From positions 62,001 to 126,000 of the forward strand of contig JARLJC010000370.1 in assembly GCA_031291435.1 (NCBI GenBank): a stretch of 64,000 nucleotides of DNA, given 5' to 3'. The notes below the pieces were generated by a model. That model saw only the letters and a list, made by a program, of their open reading frames with translations, searched no databases and had not been told where the DNA came from. This stretch comes from Alphaproteobacteria bacterium (GTDB lineage: Bacteria > Pseudomonadota > Alphaproteobacteria > UBA9219). Within the stretch, counting starts at the first letter, position 1. The number at the start of each line of letters is the position of its first letter. The translations under genes and the position numbers were made by a program. Of the stretch, positions 10,901 through 20,936 are shown one piece after another.

Positions 10901-11056
10901 GTAATAAGTGGTGCTGACGGTAATTACCGCGTTTTCAGTACGCGGATATTGCAGGATAGGCAGCGACGCCAGCGCCCTTATGCCCAGCACCAGGATCATA
11001 AGGCTGATGACGGTCGCCAGAACCGGCCGCCGGATGAAGATGTCGGTAAATTTCAT
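7928..11056 (-). CDS. RND multidrug efflux transporter permease (AcrB/MexB-type)
   Basis: MKFTDIFIRRPVLATVISLMILVLGIRALASLPILQYPRTENAVITVSTTYYGADADTVAGFITTPLENAI...; 1042 aa. Confidence 0.97.
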   Translation of the reverse strand: MKFTDIFIRRPVLATVISLMILVLGIRALASLPILQYPRTENAVITVSTTYYGADADTVAGFITTPLENAIAQANGIDYMTSTSANGASTISVNLRLNYDSDKALSEISAKITSVRNQLPPSAQEPVLTIQIGQTIDAMYIGFKSDVLAQNNITDYLLRVVQPKLQSVEGVQTAEIIGAQNFAVRAWLDPKKLAAYGLTAADVSAAMAKNNFISGLGNTKGQMVQINLNASTDMHTLDEFRNLIIKEQAGALVRLKDVANVTLGSDDYETRVGFDGKQAVYIGIQVAPSANLLDVTKKIREVLPDIQAQLPNGIQGEIIYDSTDFVQSAITEVEHTLFEAGLIVAVVVFLFLGSPRSVIIPVIAIPLSLIGAFVFMLALGFSINLLTLLALVLAIGLVVDDAIIVVENVNRHIEEGMQPMAAAQQAARELGSPIIAMTVVLIAVYVPIGFQGGLTGALFTEFAFTLVGAVTVSAIVALTLSPMMCGRFFKPHNPDDHGWEQRLVSGLDRAFMRLHKSYERRLHASLKYLPVTLVFAALILCSIYFLYSSARTELAPQEDQGIIISLLTSAPDSTIDQRQLYSKKVFDTVTAYPETGHVFQLDAQSRYIAGMRLVPWNERTRTTNDLQPLVQADLNKLAGVRSAVFQPPPLPGSRGLPLQFIITSTQPFDRMNDVVQAFMADAQKSGIFLFLDNDLKYDLPQATVVIDRDKAAQFGLTMNDVGNALSSMLGGGYVNYFTLSGRSYKVIPQVQQVSRLTTDQLNDYYVRTASGEPIALSTLAHIDVKTVPESLNHFQQINAATVQGVMFPGVTLGDALHALETLAKQDLPAGYSFDYGGQSRQFAQESSGFAMTFLFALIIIFLTLAAQFESFRDPLIILISVPMSIAGALFFISLDSTDAGTLKAFPAAVGWFLQALGLGGIGKASINIYTQVGLVTLMGLISKHGILITEFANNLQKAGRSKEDAIVEAAAVRLRPILMTTAAMVLGVVPLIVATGAGALSRFNMGLVIATGLSVGTLFTLFVVPAMYMLLGADHHEKKARN

Positions 11057-11068
11057 CTGTGCCGCTTC

Positions 11069-12181
11069 TTATTTATCAACGGGTTTCGGATTGGCGTCGT
11101 TCTTGGGCTGAATCTCGTTATTGATGATGAGCGGCGAACCGTTGCGCAGTTTCAGCTGCCCGCTGGTGATAACGGTATCGCCTTCCTTGACGCCGGTCAG
11201 AATGGCGACCTGATCGCCGCGCTGCTGGCCCGTGGTCACGAAGGTTTGCTGCGCCACCGGCTTGTCGTCGGGGCCGGTCACCAGATAGACCGTGTTGCCG
11301 TAAGGATTATAGGTGATTGCCGTCTGCGGCAGGGTTACGAATTTCTGGGGCTCGCCCACGGTGATGTTCACATGCGCGAACATGCCGGGCAGCAATTTAT
11401 GGTCTGGATTCTTGAAGCTGGCGCGGACTTGAACATTGCGCGTCGCTTCGTCGACCCTGGAATTGACCGCTGTCACTTCGCCGTCGAACGAGGTATTCGG
11501 CAAAGCGTCGATATGCGCCGCGACTTTTTGTCCTTCGGCTACCTGGGCCAGAGCCTGCTCCGGCATGTTGAAATCGATATAGATCGGATCGAGCTGCTGC
11601 AGCGACACGATCGTGGATCCCGGATTGAGATATTGCCCGACATCGACCTGACGGATGCCGAGATGGCCGGCGAAGGGCGCGCGAATGGTTTTCTTGTCGT
11701 TGAGCGCCTGCTGGGCGTCAACCTGCGCCTTGGCGCTGTTCAAGGTCGCGATATCGTTATCGACCGTCGCCTGCGAAACCGCCTGCGCCTTCAACTGTTT
11801 CTGGTCGCGGTCGAGCGTGACCTGCGCCAGTTTCGCCTGCGCCTGCAAGGCCTGCAATTTCGCGATATCGTCGTCGCCGCGCAGTTGCACCAGAACCGAA
11901 TCTTTATCGACATCGGCGCCGGAATCGAACGACAAAGTCTGGACAATACCCGCGACTTCGGCCGACAGATCGGCGCCATTGACCGCGCGCACGGTGCCGA
12001 CGGCGTCAAGCGCCTGCTGCCAGTCGGTGCTGGCGGCTTCCATCGTCGAAACCGTTTGCGGCGGCGCACCCATGGTCGAAAGGAATTTCTTGGTGCCGGA
12101 GGCCATCATGAATTTGAATCCGAGAATGCCGCCTACGATAAGGACGACCCCCACAATCATGATGATCATGCGCTTAATCAT
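11069..12181 (-). CDS. RND efflux periplasmic adaptor (membrane fusion) subunit
   Basis: N-terminal TM, SFDSGADVDKDSVLVQLRGDDDIAKLQALQAQ...IRAPFAGHLGIRQVDVGQYLNPGSTIVSLQ. Confidence 0.95.
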   Translation of the reverse strand: MIKRMIIMIVGVVLIVGGILGFKFMMASGTKKFLSTMGAPPQTVSTMEAASTDWQQALDAVGTVRAVNGADLSAEVAGIVQTLSFDSGADVDKDSVLVQLRGDDDIAKLQALQAQAKLAQVTLDRDQKQLKAQAVSQATVDNDIATLNSAKAQVDAQQALNDKKTIRAPFAGHLGIRQVDVGQYLNPGSTIVSLQQLDPIYIDFNMPEQALAQVAEGQKVAAHIDALPNTSFDGEVTAVNSRVDEATRNVQVRASFKNPDHKLLPGMFAHVNITVGEPQKFVTLPQTAITYNPYGNTVYLVTGPDDKPVAQQTFVTTGQQRGDQVAILTGVKEGDTVITSGQLKLRNGSPLIINNEIQPKNDANPKPVDK

Positions 12182-13641
12182 TGGCTTTCCTTTCCTTCGG
12201 ATTCATCCGCAGCCGGGCGGTTCCACCAGCCGCCGCCAAGGGCGGTGAGAAGCGCCGCGGTATCGGCGTAACGCTGGGCACGGGCCTGAACCAGCGCCAG
12301 CTTCGCCTGCTGCTCCGCCTGCTCGGCGATCAGCAGATCGGCGGTGCCGATCGCGCCCGACTTGAATTGCACCTGCGCAAGATACAGCCCTTCGGTGGCG
12401 GCATTTTCACCTTCGATCTTGGCGTTCAGAACTTCAGCGTCCGACTGCAGGGCGTGCAGCGTATCGGCGACATTCTGGAACGCGGCCAGCACCGTCTTGC
12501 GGTAATTGGCCGCCGACACATTGAACGCTTCGCGCGCGGCGTCTTCTTTATCCGCCAGCGCGCCGGCATCGAACAAAGTTTCCGCCGCGCTGCCACCCAG
12601 ACTCCAGAAGCCGCTGCCGGGCGTCAATAATTTGCTGAACAGATTGGCCATGCTGCCGATATCGGCCGACAGCGTGATCTGCGGCAAGCGCATCGCTTCC
12701 GCCACGCCGATGGCGGCGCTGGCGGCATGTAAATCTTCTTCGGCGGCGCGGATATCGGGGCGCTGCTCCACCAGTTTACTCGGCAAGGACAAAGGCACGC
12801 TCTGCGGCAACGTCAGCCCGGCCAGCGTAAAGGTCGCGCCGGGTTCCTGCTGCGGCATCTGACCCGCCAGCACCGACAGAAGATGCCGGGTGACGACAAG
12901 CTGATGCTGCAAAGGCGGCAAATTCGACTGCGCCGAGGCCAGCGCCGCGCGTTGTTCCGCCACCGCACTTTTCGCCACCGCGCCCGCTTCGAAACGCGCC
13001 TTGAGAATCTTCAGCGTCTTCTGCTGATCGTCGATGATCGCCTGCTGCGCCGCCACCTGATCGCGCAAGCCGGCTTCCTGAATGGCCGCCGTGACAACAT
13101 TGCCGGTCAGGCTCAGGTAGGCCGCCTCGACTTCATAGCGCGCCATTGCCGTTTGCGCTTCCAGCTCCTCGATGCCGCGCCTTGTGCCGCCGAACAAGTC
13201 GAAGGTATAGCTCACGCCGACCGACGCGTTATAGAGATTATAGATTTGCGAAGGGGCGCCGCCGTTGCTCGAGGCCCGGCCCGATTTCTCGCGCGTGCCC
13301 GCGAAAGAGCTATTCACGGTCGGGAACAGTTCCGCGAAACCCGCCGATTCATTATCCTGCGCCTCGCGCAGCGAAGCCTGCGCGGCAGCGAGATCGGGAT
13401 TATCCTTGATCGACTGCGCCACGAGCTGGCTCAGCGCTTCGTTATGAAACAGCTGCCACCAATCGGCGGGGATATCGGCCCCGGCTTCGAGCTTCTGCGA
13501 ATTATCGGCGGTGGTTTCGGCAGTCGGCGCGGAATCGTAAGCCTTCACATCGGGCGACGCCGGTTTTTCGAAATCCGGCCCAACCGCGCATCCGGCCAGC
13601 AGCGCCGCGGAAAAAGCCAAAAGGGAAGGGGAAAGCCGCAT
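12178..13641 (-). CDS. Outer-membrane efflux lipoprotein (NodT/TolC family)
   Basis: Lipobox LLAGCAVGPDFEKPASP; ADWWQLFHNEALSQLV; RPDIRAAEEDLHAASAAIGVAEAMRLPQITLSADIG. Confidence 0.95.
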   Translation of the reverse strand: MRLSPSLLAFSAALLAGCAVGPDFEKPASPDVKAYDSAPTAETTADNSQKLEAGADIPADWWQLFHNEALSQLVAQSIKDNPDLAAAQASLREAQDNESAGFAELFPTVNSSFAGTREKSGRASSNGGAPSQIYNLYNASVGVSYTFDLFGGTRRGIEELEAQTAMARYEVEAAYLSLTGNVVTAAIQEAGLRDQVAAQQAIIDDQQKTLKILKARFEAGAVAKSAVAEQRAALASAQSNLPPLQHQLVVTRHLLSVLAGQMPQQEPGATFTLAGLTLPQSVPLSLPSKLVEQRPDIRAAEEDLHAASAAIGVAEAMRLPQITLSADIGSMANLFSKLLTPGSGFWSLGGSAAETLFDAGALADKEDAAREAFNVSAANYRKTVLAAFQNVADTLHALQSDAEVLNAKIEGENAATEGLYLAQVQFKSGAIGTADLLIAEQAEQQAKLALVQARAQRYADTAALLTALGGGWWNRPAADESEGKESQ

Positions 13642-13677
13642 GGGAAACGAGCCGTTTACAGGAGGACTGAGAGGGGT

Positions 13678-13703
13678 TATACATTCACGTCTGTATGTAT
13701 GTA
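13678..13703. promoter_or_regulatory. Probable TetR/AcrR-type operator between efflux operon and regulator
   Basis: TATACATTCACGTCTGTATGTATGTA: imperfect palindrome with TACATACA / GAATGTATA-like half-sites (reverse complement TACATACATACAGACGTGAATGTATA). Confidence 0.65.
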
Positions 13704-13749
13704 AAGCCGTAAGTCACCCTGTAAGTAAATAAGGTTTGCAACTAAAGAA

Positions 13750-14367
13750 ATGGCCCGCAAAACCAAGGATGAGGCCGAAAAGACCCGTGACGCCATTCTC
13801 GATGCGGCGGAACGGATTTTCCACGCCCACGGCGTTTCCCGCACCTCGCTGGAGGAGATCGCCGCCGATGCCGGCGTGACGCGCGGCGCGGTTTACTGGC
13901 ATTTCAAGGATAAAGCGGCCTTGTGCGAGGCGATGGTCGAGCGCGTGTTCCTGCCCCACGAGGATATGCTGGAAAAACTCGCGGCCCAGCCTTCGGCCGA
14001 GCCCCTCAAGGATTTGCAGAAAGCCTGCCTTCATTCGCTCAGCATGATGGCCAAGGATAAAAGACGGCGCAATGTCGTCTCGATCCTCACCTTGCGCTGC
14101 GAATATGTCGAAGAAATGATCGGCATTATGGAACGCCGCAATCAATGTAAGAGCCGCATGCTGTTCCTGTCGGAAAAGCTTTTCACCCATGCCAGGAAAC
14201 TGAAAATGCTTGCGCCGCAATGGACTCCGCGCAAAGCTGCGGTGGCGCTTCAGGCCCTGATGAGCGGATTGATCTCGGGTGGCCTTGAAAAGCGCGCGCA
14301 TTTCAACTTTGTGCCGATGGGCACCTCCTGCGTCGAGGCCTTTTTCAAATCCCTTCGCGCAAGGTAG
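13750..14367 (+). CDS. TetR family transcriptional regulator (AcrR/TtgR-like)
   Basis: MARKTKDEAEKTRDAILDAAERIFHAHGVSRTSLEEIAADAGVTRGAVYWHFKDKAALCEAM. Confidence 0.95.
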   Translation: MARKTKDEAEKTRDAILDAAERIFHAHGVSRTSLEEIAADAGVTRGAVYWHFKDKAALCEAMVERVFLPHEDMLEKLAAQPSAEPLKDLQKACLHSLSMMAKDKRRRNVVSILTLRCEYVEEMIGIMERRNQCKSRMLFLSEKLFTHARKLKMLAPQWTPRKAAVALQALMSGLISGGLEKRAHFNFVPMGTSCVEAFFKSLRAR

Positions 14368-14388
14368 TTCGTATAGTTAGTGAGTCCC

Positions 14389-15135
14389 ATGCCCGAACGG
14401 CACCTCGATTTCCACCCTCCCGTCATCGCCCATCGCGGCGCGCGCAACCGCGCCCCCGAAAACACCCTGGCGGCGTTCGAAGCCGCACGGGCGGATGGCG
14501 TGTTGTGGATCGAAACCGACGTCAAGCTGACCTCCGACGGGGTTCCCATTCTCATGCATGACGAAACCCTCGACCGCACCACGAACATGCGCGGTCTGGT
14601 CGCCGATACAATGTGGGCCGACATGCAAACATGCGACGCGGGCGGCTGGTTCAATGCTTCTTTCGCGGGCGAACGCATTCCCACGCTCGCCGATGCGCTG
14701 GCCTTTTCGCGCGCCACCGGCATGCGTTTCAATTTCGAACTCAAGCCCTGCCCCGGCCGCGCCCGCGCCACCGCCATGGTCGCCCTGATCGAAGCCGCGA
14801 AATTATGGCCCGAATCCGCGCCGCCGCCGCTCATCTCCAGCTTCGATATCGAAGCCCTTACCATCGCGGCGCAGCTTCATCCCGGCTGGCCGCGCGGGTT
14901 GCTGCTGGAAGAATGGCGCGACGATTGGCGCGAAATCGCCACCCGCACCAATGCCACGTCCCTCCATCTCAACGCCGAAAGCCTGACTCCGGAACGCCTC
15001 GTCACCTTGCGTGAAACCCATGTTTCCACTTTGGCTTACACCGTCAACGATCCGGCCCGCGCCCGCGATCTTCTGAATGCGGGGGTATGCGCCGTCTTTA
15101 CCGACAATCCGGCTGAAATCCTCAAAGCCATATAG
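14389..15135 (+). CDS. Glycerophosphodiester phosphodiesterase
   Basis: [55 protein letters not shown]. Confidence 0.95.
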   Translation: MPERHLDFHPPVIAHRGARNRAPENTLAAFEAARADGVLWIETDVKLTSDGVPILMHDETLDRTTNMRGLVADTMWADMQTCDAGGWFNASFAGERIPTLADALAFSRATGMRFNFELKPCPGRARATAMVALIEAAKLWPESAPPPLISSFDIEALTIAAQLHPGWPRGLLLEEWRDDWREIATRTNATSLHLNAESLTPERLVTLRETHVSTLAYTVNDPARARDLLNAGVCAVFTDNPAEILKAI

Positions 15136-15223
15136 GCCTCTCCCCCCCCCCCAGCAATTGCTGCGCTGCAAACAGCTTTTCCTGAACTGTTTGTTAAGCC
15201 TGTTGGGGTATGCTGCAGGCCTT

Positions 15224-17152
15224 ATGACAGGCTTTCCCGTCTCCGCCGCGGCCGCGCGTGCCGCATGGATATCCGCCAAAAAATACACGGCGCTGTACGC
15301 GCAATCGCTGGCATCGCCCGAGACATTCTGGAATGAACAGGGGCGCGCGCTCGACTGGATCAAGCCCTACACAAAAATCCGCAGCGGCGATTTTTCCGGC
15401 AATGTCGATATCAAATGGTTCGAAGACGGCACGCTTAACGTATCCTCCAACTGCATCGACCGCCATCTGGCACAGCGCGGCAACCAGACCGCGATCATCT
15501 GGGAACCCGACAATCCCGCCGAAGCGGCGCGGCATATCACTTACGCCCAGTTGCATGCCGAAGTCTGCGCTTTCGCCAATGTGCTGAAACGTCACGGCGT
15601 CGCCAAGGGCGACCGCGTCGTCATCTATCTGCCGATGATTCCCGAAGCGGCTTTCGCCATGCTGGCCTGCGCCCGCATAGGTGCTGTGCATTCGGTCGTG
15701 TTTGCCGGGTTCTCGGCGCATTCCTTACGCGACCGCATCATGGATTGCGGCGCGAAGCTCGTCATTACCGCCGACGAAGCCATGCGCGGCGGACGCAAGA
15801 CGCCGCTCAAGGCCAACATGGACGAAGCCCTTTCGGCTTGCCCCGCCGTGAAAACTTCGCTGATCGTCCGCCGCACCGGCAGCGTGGTGCCATGGCAGGC
15901 GGGCCGCGATTTCTGGCTGCATGACGAGATCGCCCGCACCAGCGCCCAATGCCCGCCCGTTGAAATGAACGCCGAAGACCCGCTTTTCATTCTCTATACC
16001 TCGGGTTCGACCGGCACGCCCAAGGGCGTTCTTCATACCAGCGGCGGCTATCTGCTTTATGCCGCGCTGACCCATAAATATGTCCTCGATTATCACGAGG
16101 GCGATATTTACTGGTGCACCGCCGATGTCGGCTGGGTCACAGGCCATTCTTATATAGTTTATGGGCCGCTCGCCAACGGCGCGACGACACTCATGTTCGA
16201 AGGCGTGCCCAATCATCCCGACGCGTCGCGCATGTGGCAAATCGTCGATAAACATAAGGTTTCCATTTTCTATACCGCGCCCACCGCCATCCGCGCCTTG
16301 ATGCGCGAGGGCGACGAGTGGGTGACCAAGACCAGCCGCAAATCCCTGCGCATCCTCGCCAGCGTTGGCGAACCTATCAATCCCGAAGCATGGCTGTGGT
16401 TCCATCGCGTGGTTGGCGGCGAACGCTGCCCCGTCATCGACACCTGGTGGCAGACCGAAACCGGCGGCCATATGATTGCGCCCTTGCCCGGCGCCACCGC
16501 GCTCAAGCCCGGTTCCGCCACGCTTCCTTTCTTCGGCATCAAGCCGGTGATCGTCGACGCTTCCGGCAAAATTCTCGAAGGCGCATGTGAAGGTATTCTC
16601 TGCATCGACGGTTCATGGCCCGGCATGATGCGCACGCTTTATAATAATCACGAGCGTTTCATCAAAGGCTATTTCAGCACCTATCCCGGCCTTTATTTCA
16701 CCGGCGACGGTTGCAAGCGCGACGAAGACGGTTATTACTGGATCACAGGGCGCGTCGACGACGTGATCAATGTCGCCGGGCATCGCCTCAGCACCGCGGA
16801 AATCGAAAGCGCTGCCGTCGCTTTCCCCGGCGTGGCCGAAGCCGCCGCCGTCGGTTACCCGCATGACGTCAAGGGCCAGGGCATCTATATCTATATCACG
16901 CTGAAATCCGATCTCGAAGGCGACGAAACATTGCGCAAGAAACTGGTCGCGCATATCCGCAAGGAAATCAGCCCGATCGCCTCGCCCGACATCATTCAAT
17001 GGGCGGCTTCTTTGCCAAAAACCCGTTCCGGCAAAATCATGCGCCGGATTTTACGCAAAATCGCGGCGGGCGAGCATGATCAGCTCGGCGACATCTCGAC
17101 GCTCGCCGATCCTTCCGTGGTCGATGACCTTATTAAAGGCCGGCAGCCGTAA
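15224..17152 (+). CDS. acs: Acetyl-CoA synthetase (acetate--CoA ligase family)
   Basis: [92 protein letters not shown]. Confidence 0.9.
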   Translation: MTGFPVSAAAARAAWISAKKYTALYAQSLASPETFWNEQGRALDWIKPYTKIRSGDFSGNVDIKWFEDGTLNVSSNCIDRHLAQRGNQTAIIWEPDNPAEAARHITYAQLHAEVCAFANVLKRHGVAKGDRVVIYLPMIPEAAFAMLACARIGAVHSVVFAGFSAHSLRDRIMDCGAKLVITADEAMRGGRKTPLKANMDEALSACPAVKTSLIVRRTGSVVPWQAGRDFWLHDEIARTSAQCPPVEMNAEDPLFILYTSGSTGTPKGVLHTSGGYLLYAALTHKYVLDYHEGDIYWCTADVGWVTGHSYIVYGPLANGATTLMFEGVPNHPDASRMWQIVDKHKVSIFYTAPTAIRALMREGDEWVTKTSRKSLRILASVGEPINPEAWLWFHRVVGGERCPVIDTWWQTETGGHMIAPLPGATALKPGSATLPFFGIKPVIVDASGKILEGACEGILCIDGSWPGMMRTLYNNHERFIKGYFSTYPGLYFTGDGCKRDEDGYYWITGRVDDVINVAGHRLSTAEIESAAVAFPGVAEAAAVGYPHDVKGQGIYIYITLKSDLEGDETLRKKLVAHIRKEISPIASPDIIQWAASLPKTRSGKIMRRILRKIAAGEHDQLGDISTLADPSVVDDLIKGRQP

Positions 17153-17963
17153 CCATTTCGATTTTGTGATCGGCCAGCAGCATAAGGATCTCCGCCGCCG
17201 TTTCCTCGATCGAACGCCGCGACACATCGATGACCGGGCAGCTGATGCGCGCGAAAAAGCGCCGCGCTTCCTGCACTTCAGCCCGCACTTTTTCCGGATC
17301 GACATAATCGGTGTTGCGGTCTTCGCTGAGCAGATGCAAGCGGCTGCGACGAATGGCGACCAGACTGTCGGCATCCTTGGTCAGCCCCACCACCAGAGGT
17401 TTCTTCAAATCCGAAACATAAGAAGGCGGCGCATGGCCGGGGATGAGCGGAATGTTCGCAGCGCGCACCCCGCGATTGGCGAGATAGATGCAGGTCGGCG
17501 TTTTCGAGGTGCGCGAAACGCCCAAGACCACTACATCCGCCTGCTGCAACCGGTCGATGCCATGTCCGTCATCCTGCGCCATCGCGAAATCCATCGCATC
17601 GATGCGGGCGAAATAATCGGCGTCGAGCACATGCTGCCTGCCCGGCATATGGCTGGGATTCTTGCCGAAATAGGCCGCCATACCCGCCAGCACCGGGCGC
17701 AGCACGGAAACGCAGGGGATCGTGCGTTCGCGGCAGAATTCTTCGAGCTGGGCGCGCAATTCCTCATCGACGAACGTATAAAGCACCAGCCCTTTATGCT
17801 CTTCGATTCCGGCCAGCACGTTTTTCATGCGCCGCGCGCTGTTGACCAGATTCCAGTTATGTTCTTTTAAATCAATATCCTCAAACTGCACGAGGCAGGC
17901 ACGGGTCAAAGCGCCGATGGTTTCGCCGGTGGAATCCGAAACAAGATGCAGATGGAACGTCAT
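17133..17963 (-). CDS. DUF299 pyruvate,phosphate dikinase/PEP synthase regulatory protein
   Basis: [35 protein letters not shown]...[33 protein letters not shown]. Confidence 0.95.
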   Translation of the reverse strand: MTFHLHLVSDSTGETIGALTRACLVQFEDIDLKEHNWNLVNSARRMKNVLAGIEEHKGLVLYTFVDEELRAQLEEFCRERTIPCVSVLRPVLAGMAAYFGKNPSHMPGRQHVLDADYFARIDAMDFAMAQDDGHGIDRLQQADVVVLGVSRTSKTPTCIYLANRGVRAANIPLIPGHAPPSYVSDLKKPLVVGLTKDADSLVAIRRSRLHLLSEDRNTDYVDPEKVRAEVQEARRFFARISCPVIDVSRRSIEETAAEILMLLADHKIEMVTAAGL

Positions 17964-18338
17964 GATGCGCGACCCGTATGAAAATCTAAAGCTGGGGATA
18001 ACAGACTCTTCCGCCAGCCTCGCCAATTTCCATAGCCGTGTCTCCTTATTTTCTCCCGCCTTCGCCAACAGCGGGATAAATCAAAACACGTCTCTGTGAA
18101 AAGCGGGGATAGAAAGCGTCTCATTCATCCCCACAATCCACAGGGTTATTAGACAGCGGGTTAACAAGAGATTAAAAAAGACTTACCAACAATTATGCAA
18201 ATTAATTTCCCGGTAACATTCGTGAAGAGGACGTGGATGATCCTTGTACAATTAGCCCCTATATTTAATCCCCATTTTCCCGCATACCAACTACCTTCCA
18301 CTACCTATTAATCTAAATATAAGAAGAGAAGAGGGCGC
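17964..18338. other. oriC: Putative chromosomal replication origin (oriC)
   Basis: Intergenic region between DUF299 and hemE (order known at Caulobacter and Rickettsia origins); AT-rich; perfect TTAA-N7-TTAA at 18161-18175; DnaA-box-like TTATCCCCA (17993-18001, minus), CAATCCACA (18134-18142), CGTGGATGA (18232-18240). Confidence 0.75.
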
Positions 18339-19370
18339 GTGAACAAGTCTCGTAAACCTATCCTTGATGTTCTCGGCGGACAGATTCCTGAACGCGTTCC
18401 GGTATGGCTGATGCGGCAGGCGGGTCGTTACCTTCCCGAATATCGAGAGTTACGCGCCAAATCTAAAAATTTCCTTAACATGTGCTTAACGCCGGATCTC
18501 GCTACCGAGATTACGCTACAGCCTATTCGCCGTTTCGACATGGATGCGGCCATTTTGTTCGCCGATATTCTTCTGGTGCCGATGGCGCTTGGCGTCGATC
18601 TGCAATTCAGGGAAGGCGAAGGCCCGGCTCTGCAACCCGTTTCCAGCATGCTCGATCTTGAAGCCCTATTCTACGACCCCGCCAGCGTCGCTCCGGTGAT
18701 GCAAACCATTCGGCAGGTCGCGGGCCAGCTCTCGCCCTCAACGACGCTTATCGGCTTCTGTGGCGCGCCCTGGACGGTGGCCTGCTACATGATCGACGGC
18801 AACAGCCACAGCAATTTTGCCGCCACCAAAAAATGCGTTTATGAAAATCCGGAATTCCTCGAACGGCTGATCGCTATCCTTATCGATGCTAGCGAACAGT
18901 ATCTGTCAGCGCAGATCGAGGCCGGGGCCGAAGCCTTGCAGATTTTCGATAGCTGGGCGGGGCTTCTGTCCGGCGAAGCCTTCACCCATTACGTTATCAA
19001 CCCCACGCGTATTCTAATTTCGCGTCTCAAGAAAAAATATCCGCATATCCCTATCATCGGTTTTCCACGCGAGGCGGCGGATGGCTATGAACCTTACATC
19101 AAACAAACCGGTATCGATGCGCTTGGCATTGATCAAAGCGTCGATCTGGCTTACGCCAAACGCGCGCTGCAGTCGGTCAAGCCGTTGCAGGGCAACCTGA
19201 GCCCCGATCTTCTGGTTCAGGGGGGCGCCGCCATGCTCGATGCCGCAGCGACCATTCTTCGCACTTTCGGCCCTTTGCATATTTTCAATCTCGGTCATGG
19301 CGTGGTGCCGCAGACACCGCCCGAGCATGTCGCGCAACTTGTCGCCTATATCCGCGAATTCAGGCCATGA
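18339..19370 (+). CDS. hemE: Uroporphyrinogen decarboxylase (GTG start)
   Basis: PVWLMRQAGRYLPEYRELRAKSKNFLNMCLTPDLATEITLQPIRRFDMDAAILFADIL. Confidence 0.98.
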   Translation: MNKSRKPILDVLGGQIPERVPVWLMRQAGRYLPEYRELRAKSKNFLNMCLTPDLATEITLQPIRRFDMDAAILFADILLVPMALGVDLQFREGEGPALQPVSSMLDLEALFYDPASVAPVMQTIRQVAGQLSPSTTLIGFCGAPWTVACYMIDGNSHSNFAATKKCVYENPEFLERLIAILIDASEQYLSAQIEAGAEALQIFDSWAGLLSGEAFTHYVINPTRILISRLKKKYPHIPIIGFPREAADGYEPYIKQTGIDALGIDQSVDLAYAKRALQSVKPLQGNLSPDLLVQGGAAMLDAAATILRTFGPLHIFNLGHGVVPQTPPEHVAQLVAYIREFRP

Positions 19371-20410
19371 AGAAAACCGCTGTCGTTTTGTTCAATCTCG
19401 GCGGCCCCGACACGCCAAAAGCGGTGCGGCCTTTTCTGTTCAACCTTTTCAACGACGCGGCCATTATCCGGGTGCCGCAGCCGTTGCGCTTTCTGATCGC
19501 CGCGCTTATTTCCCGCCGCCGCGCGCCGATTGCTCGCGCCATCTATGCGCAGATGGGCGGCGGATCGCCCATTTTGCCCAACACGGCGGCGCAGGCGCGC
19601 AATCTCGACAGCATGCTCAATGCCGATCCGCATCATATCTATAAAAGCTTTATCGCCATGCGTTACTGGCACCCTTTCGCCGATGAAACCGCGCGTCAGG
19701 TCAAAGATTTTGCGCCGGACGAAATTATTCTGCTGCCGCTTTATCCGCAATTTTCAACCACCACCACCGCCTCCAGCTTTAAAGACTGGGCGCGCGCGGC
19801 GCAAAAAAACGGCCTCGATTCCATCTCCGCCAAAACCGTCTGCTGCTATCCGCGCGAAGGCGGCTTCATCCGCGCTTTGGCAGCTACGACCAGAACCGCG
19901 TATGTCAAAGCCGCGCAGCACGGGACGCCGCGCATTCTTTTTTCCGCGCATGGATTGCCGGAAAAAATCGTTGCGGCCGGCGACCCCTATCCCGCGCAAT
20001 GCGCAATGACGGTGGCGGCTTTGCGCGCCGAACTCGGTATCGACAATCTCGACAGCGTTCTCTGTTACCAAAGCCGCGTCGGTCCGCTGGCATGGATCAA
20101 ACCCGCCACCGACGACGAAGTGCGCCGGGCGGGCGCGGAGGCCAGGCCGCTGGTGATCGTTCCCATAGCCTTCGTTTCCGATCATTCCGAAACTCTGGTC
20201 GAAATCAATATCGAGTATCGCCATCTCGCCAAAGAATCCGGCGTCCCGGCTTTTTTCTTCGTTCCCGCGGTCGGCTCCTCGCCCGATTTTATCGCCGGTC
20301 TCGTGCAGCTCGTGCGGCAAGCAGAAGCCGAGAAAACAGCTTGCCTTTCCGGCGAACGTGCGCGACTTTGCTCCCCGCGGACAGAGTGCTGTCCCTGCGT
20401 TGGCGGATAA
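19367..20410 (+). CDS. hemH: Ferrochelatase
   Basis: AVVLFNLGGPDTPKAVRPFLFNLFNDAAIIRVP...ILFSAHGLPEKIVAAGDPYPAQ; CxxC-containing C-terminal tail ECCPCVGG. Confidence 0.96.
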   Translation: MKKTAVVLFNLGGPDTPKAVRPFLFNLFNDAAIIRVPQPLRFLIAALISRRRAPIARAIYAQMGGGSPILPNTAAQARNLDSMLNADPHHIYKSFIAMRYWHPFADETARQVKDFAPDEIILLPLYPQFSTTTTASSFKDWARAAQKNGLDSISAKTVCCYPREGGFIRALAATTRTAYVKAAQHGTPRILFSAHGLPEKIVAAGDPYPAQCAMTVAALRAELGIDNLDSVLCYQSRVGPLAWIKPATDDEVRRAGAEARPLVIVPIAFVSDHSETLVEINIEYRHLAKESGVPAFFFVPAVGSSPDFIAGLVQLVRQAEAEKTACLSGERARLCSPRTECCPCVGG

Positions 20411-20414
20411 TTCC

Positions 20415-20846
20415 ATGTCTTACAACTACATCAAGGCTCTGCATGTCATCGCCGTCATCAGCTGGATGGCGGGCATGCTCTATCTGCCGCGCCTGTATGT
20501 TTATCACGCGGGCGCCAAACCCGGTTCCGAACTTTCCGAAACGTTGAAAATCATGGAACGCCGGTTGCTGCGTTTCATCATCAACCCGGCCATGATCGCC
20601 AGTTATGTTTTCGGCATCTGGATGGTGACGCTTAATACGCAGCTGCTGCACGAGCCCTTTTTTCACGTCAAACTCGCCATGCTTGTCGGCATGCAGATCG
20701 TCCATGCGATGCTGGCGCGTTACCGCCGTGCTTTCGCCCAAGACCGCAACATCCATTCGGACAAATTCTACCGCGTGCTTAACGAAGTCCCGACCCTGCT
20801 GATGATCGTTATCGTCATCATGGCGGTGGCGCAGCCCTGGGCCTGA
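20415..20846 (+). CDS. hemJ: Protoporphyrinogen IX oxidase HemJ (CopD-like membrane protein)
   Basis: MSYNYIKALHVIAVISWMAGMLYLPRLYVYHAGAKPGSELSETLKIMERRLLRFIINPAM; follows hemH. Confidence 0.92.
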   Translation: MSYNYIKALHVIAVISWMAGMLYLPRLYVYHAGAKPGSELSETLKIMERRLLRFIINPAMIASYVFGIWMVTLNTQLLHEPFFHVKLAMLVGMQIVHAMLARYRRAFAQDRNIHSDKFYRVLNEVPTLLMIVIVIMAVAQPWA

Positions 20847-20936
20847 AATAACCGAATTATTTCAGCCTGATACACAATAAACGATGTTTTTACCCTAAGC
20901 GGATATCCTAAGCCTGTTCTTTAAAGGAATTTGCTT

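Noticed and set aside
7913-12271. 1452-aa plus-strand ORF antisense to the RND permease/adaptor genes
   Set aside because: His/Arg/Asp/Gln-rich composition typical of the antisense frame of high-GC genes; the opposite strand encodes clear RND proteins.
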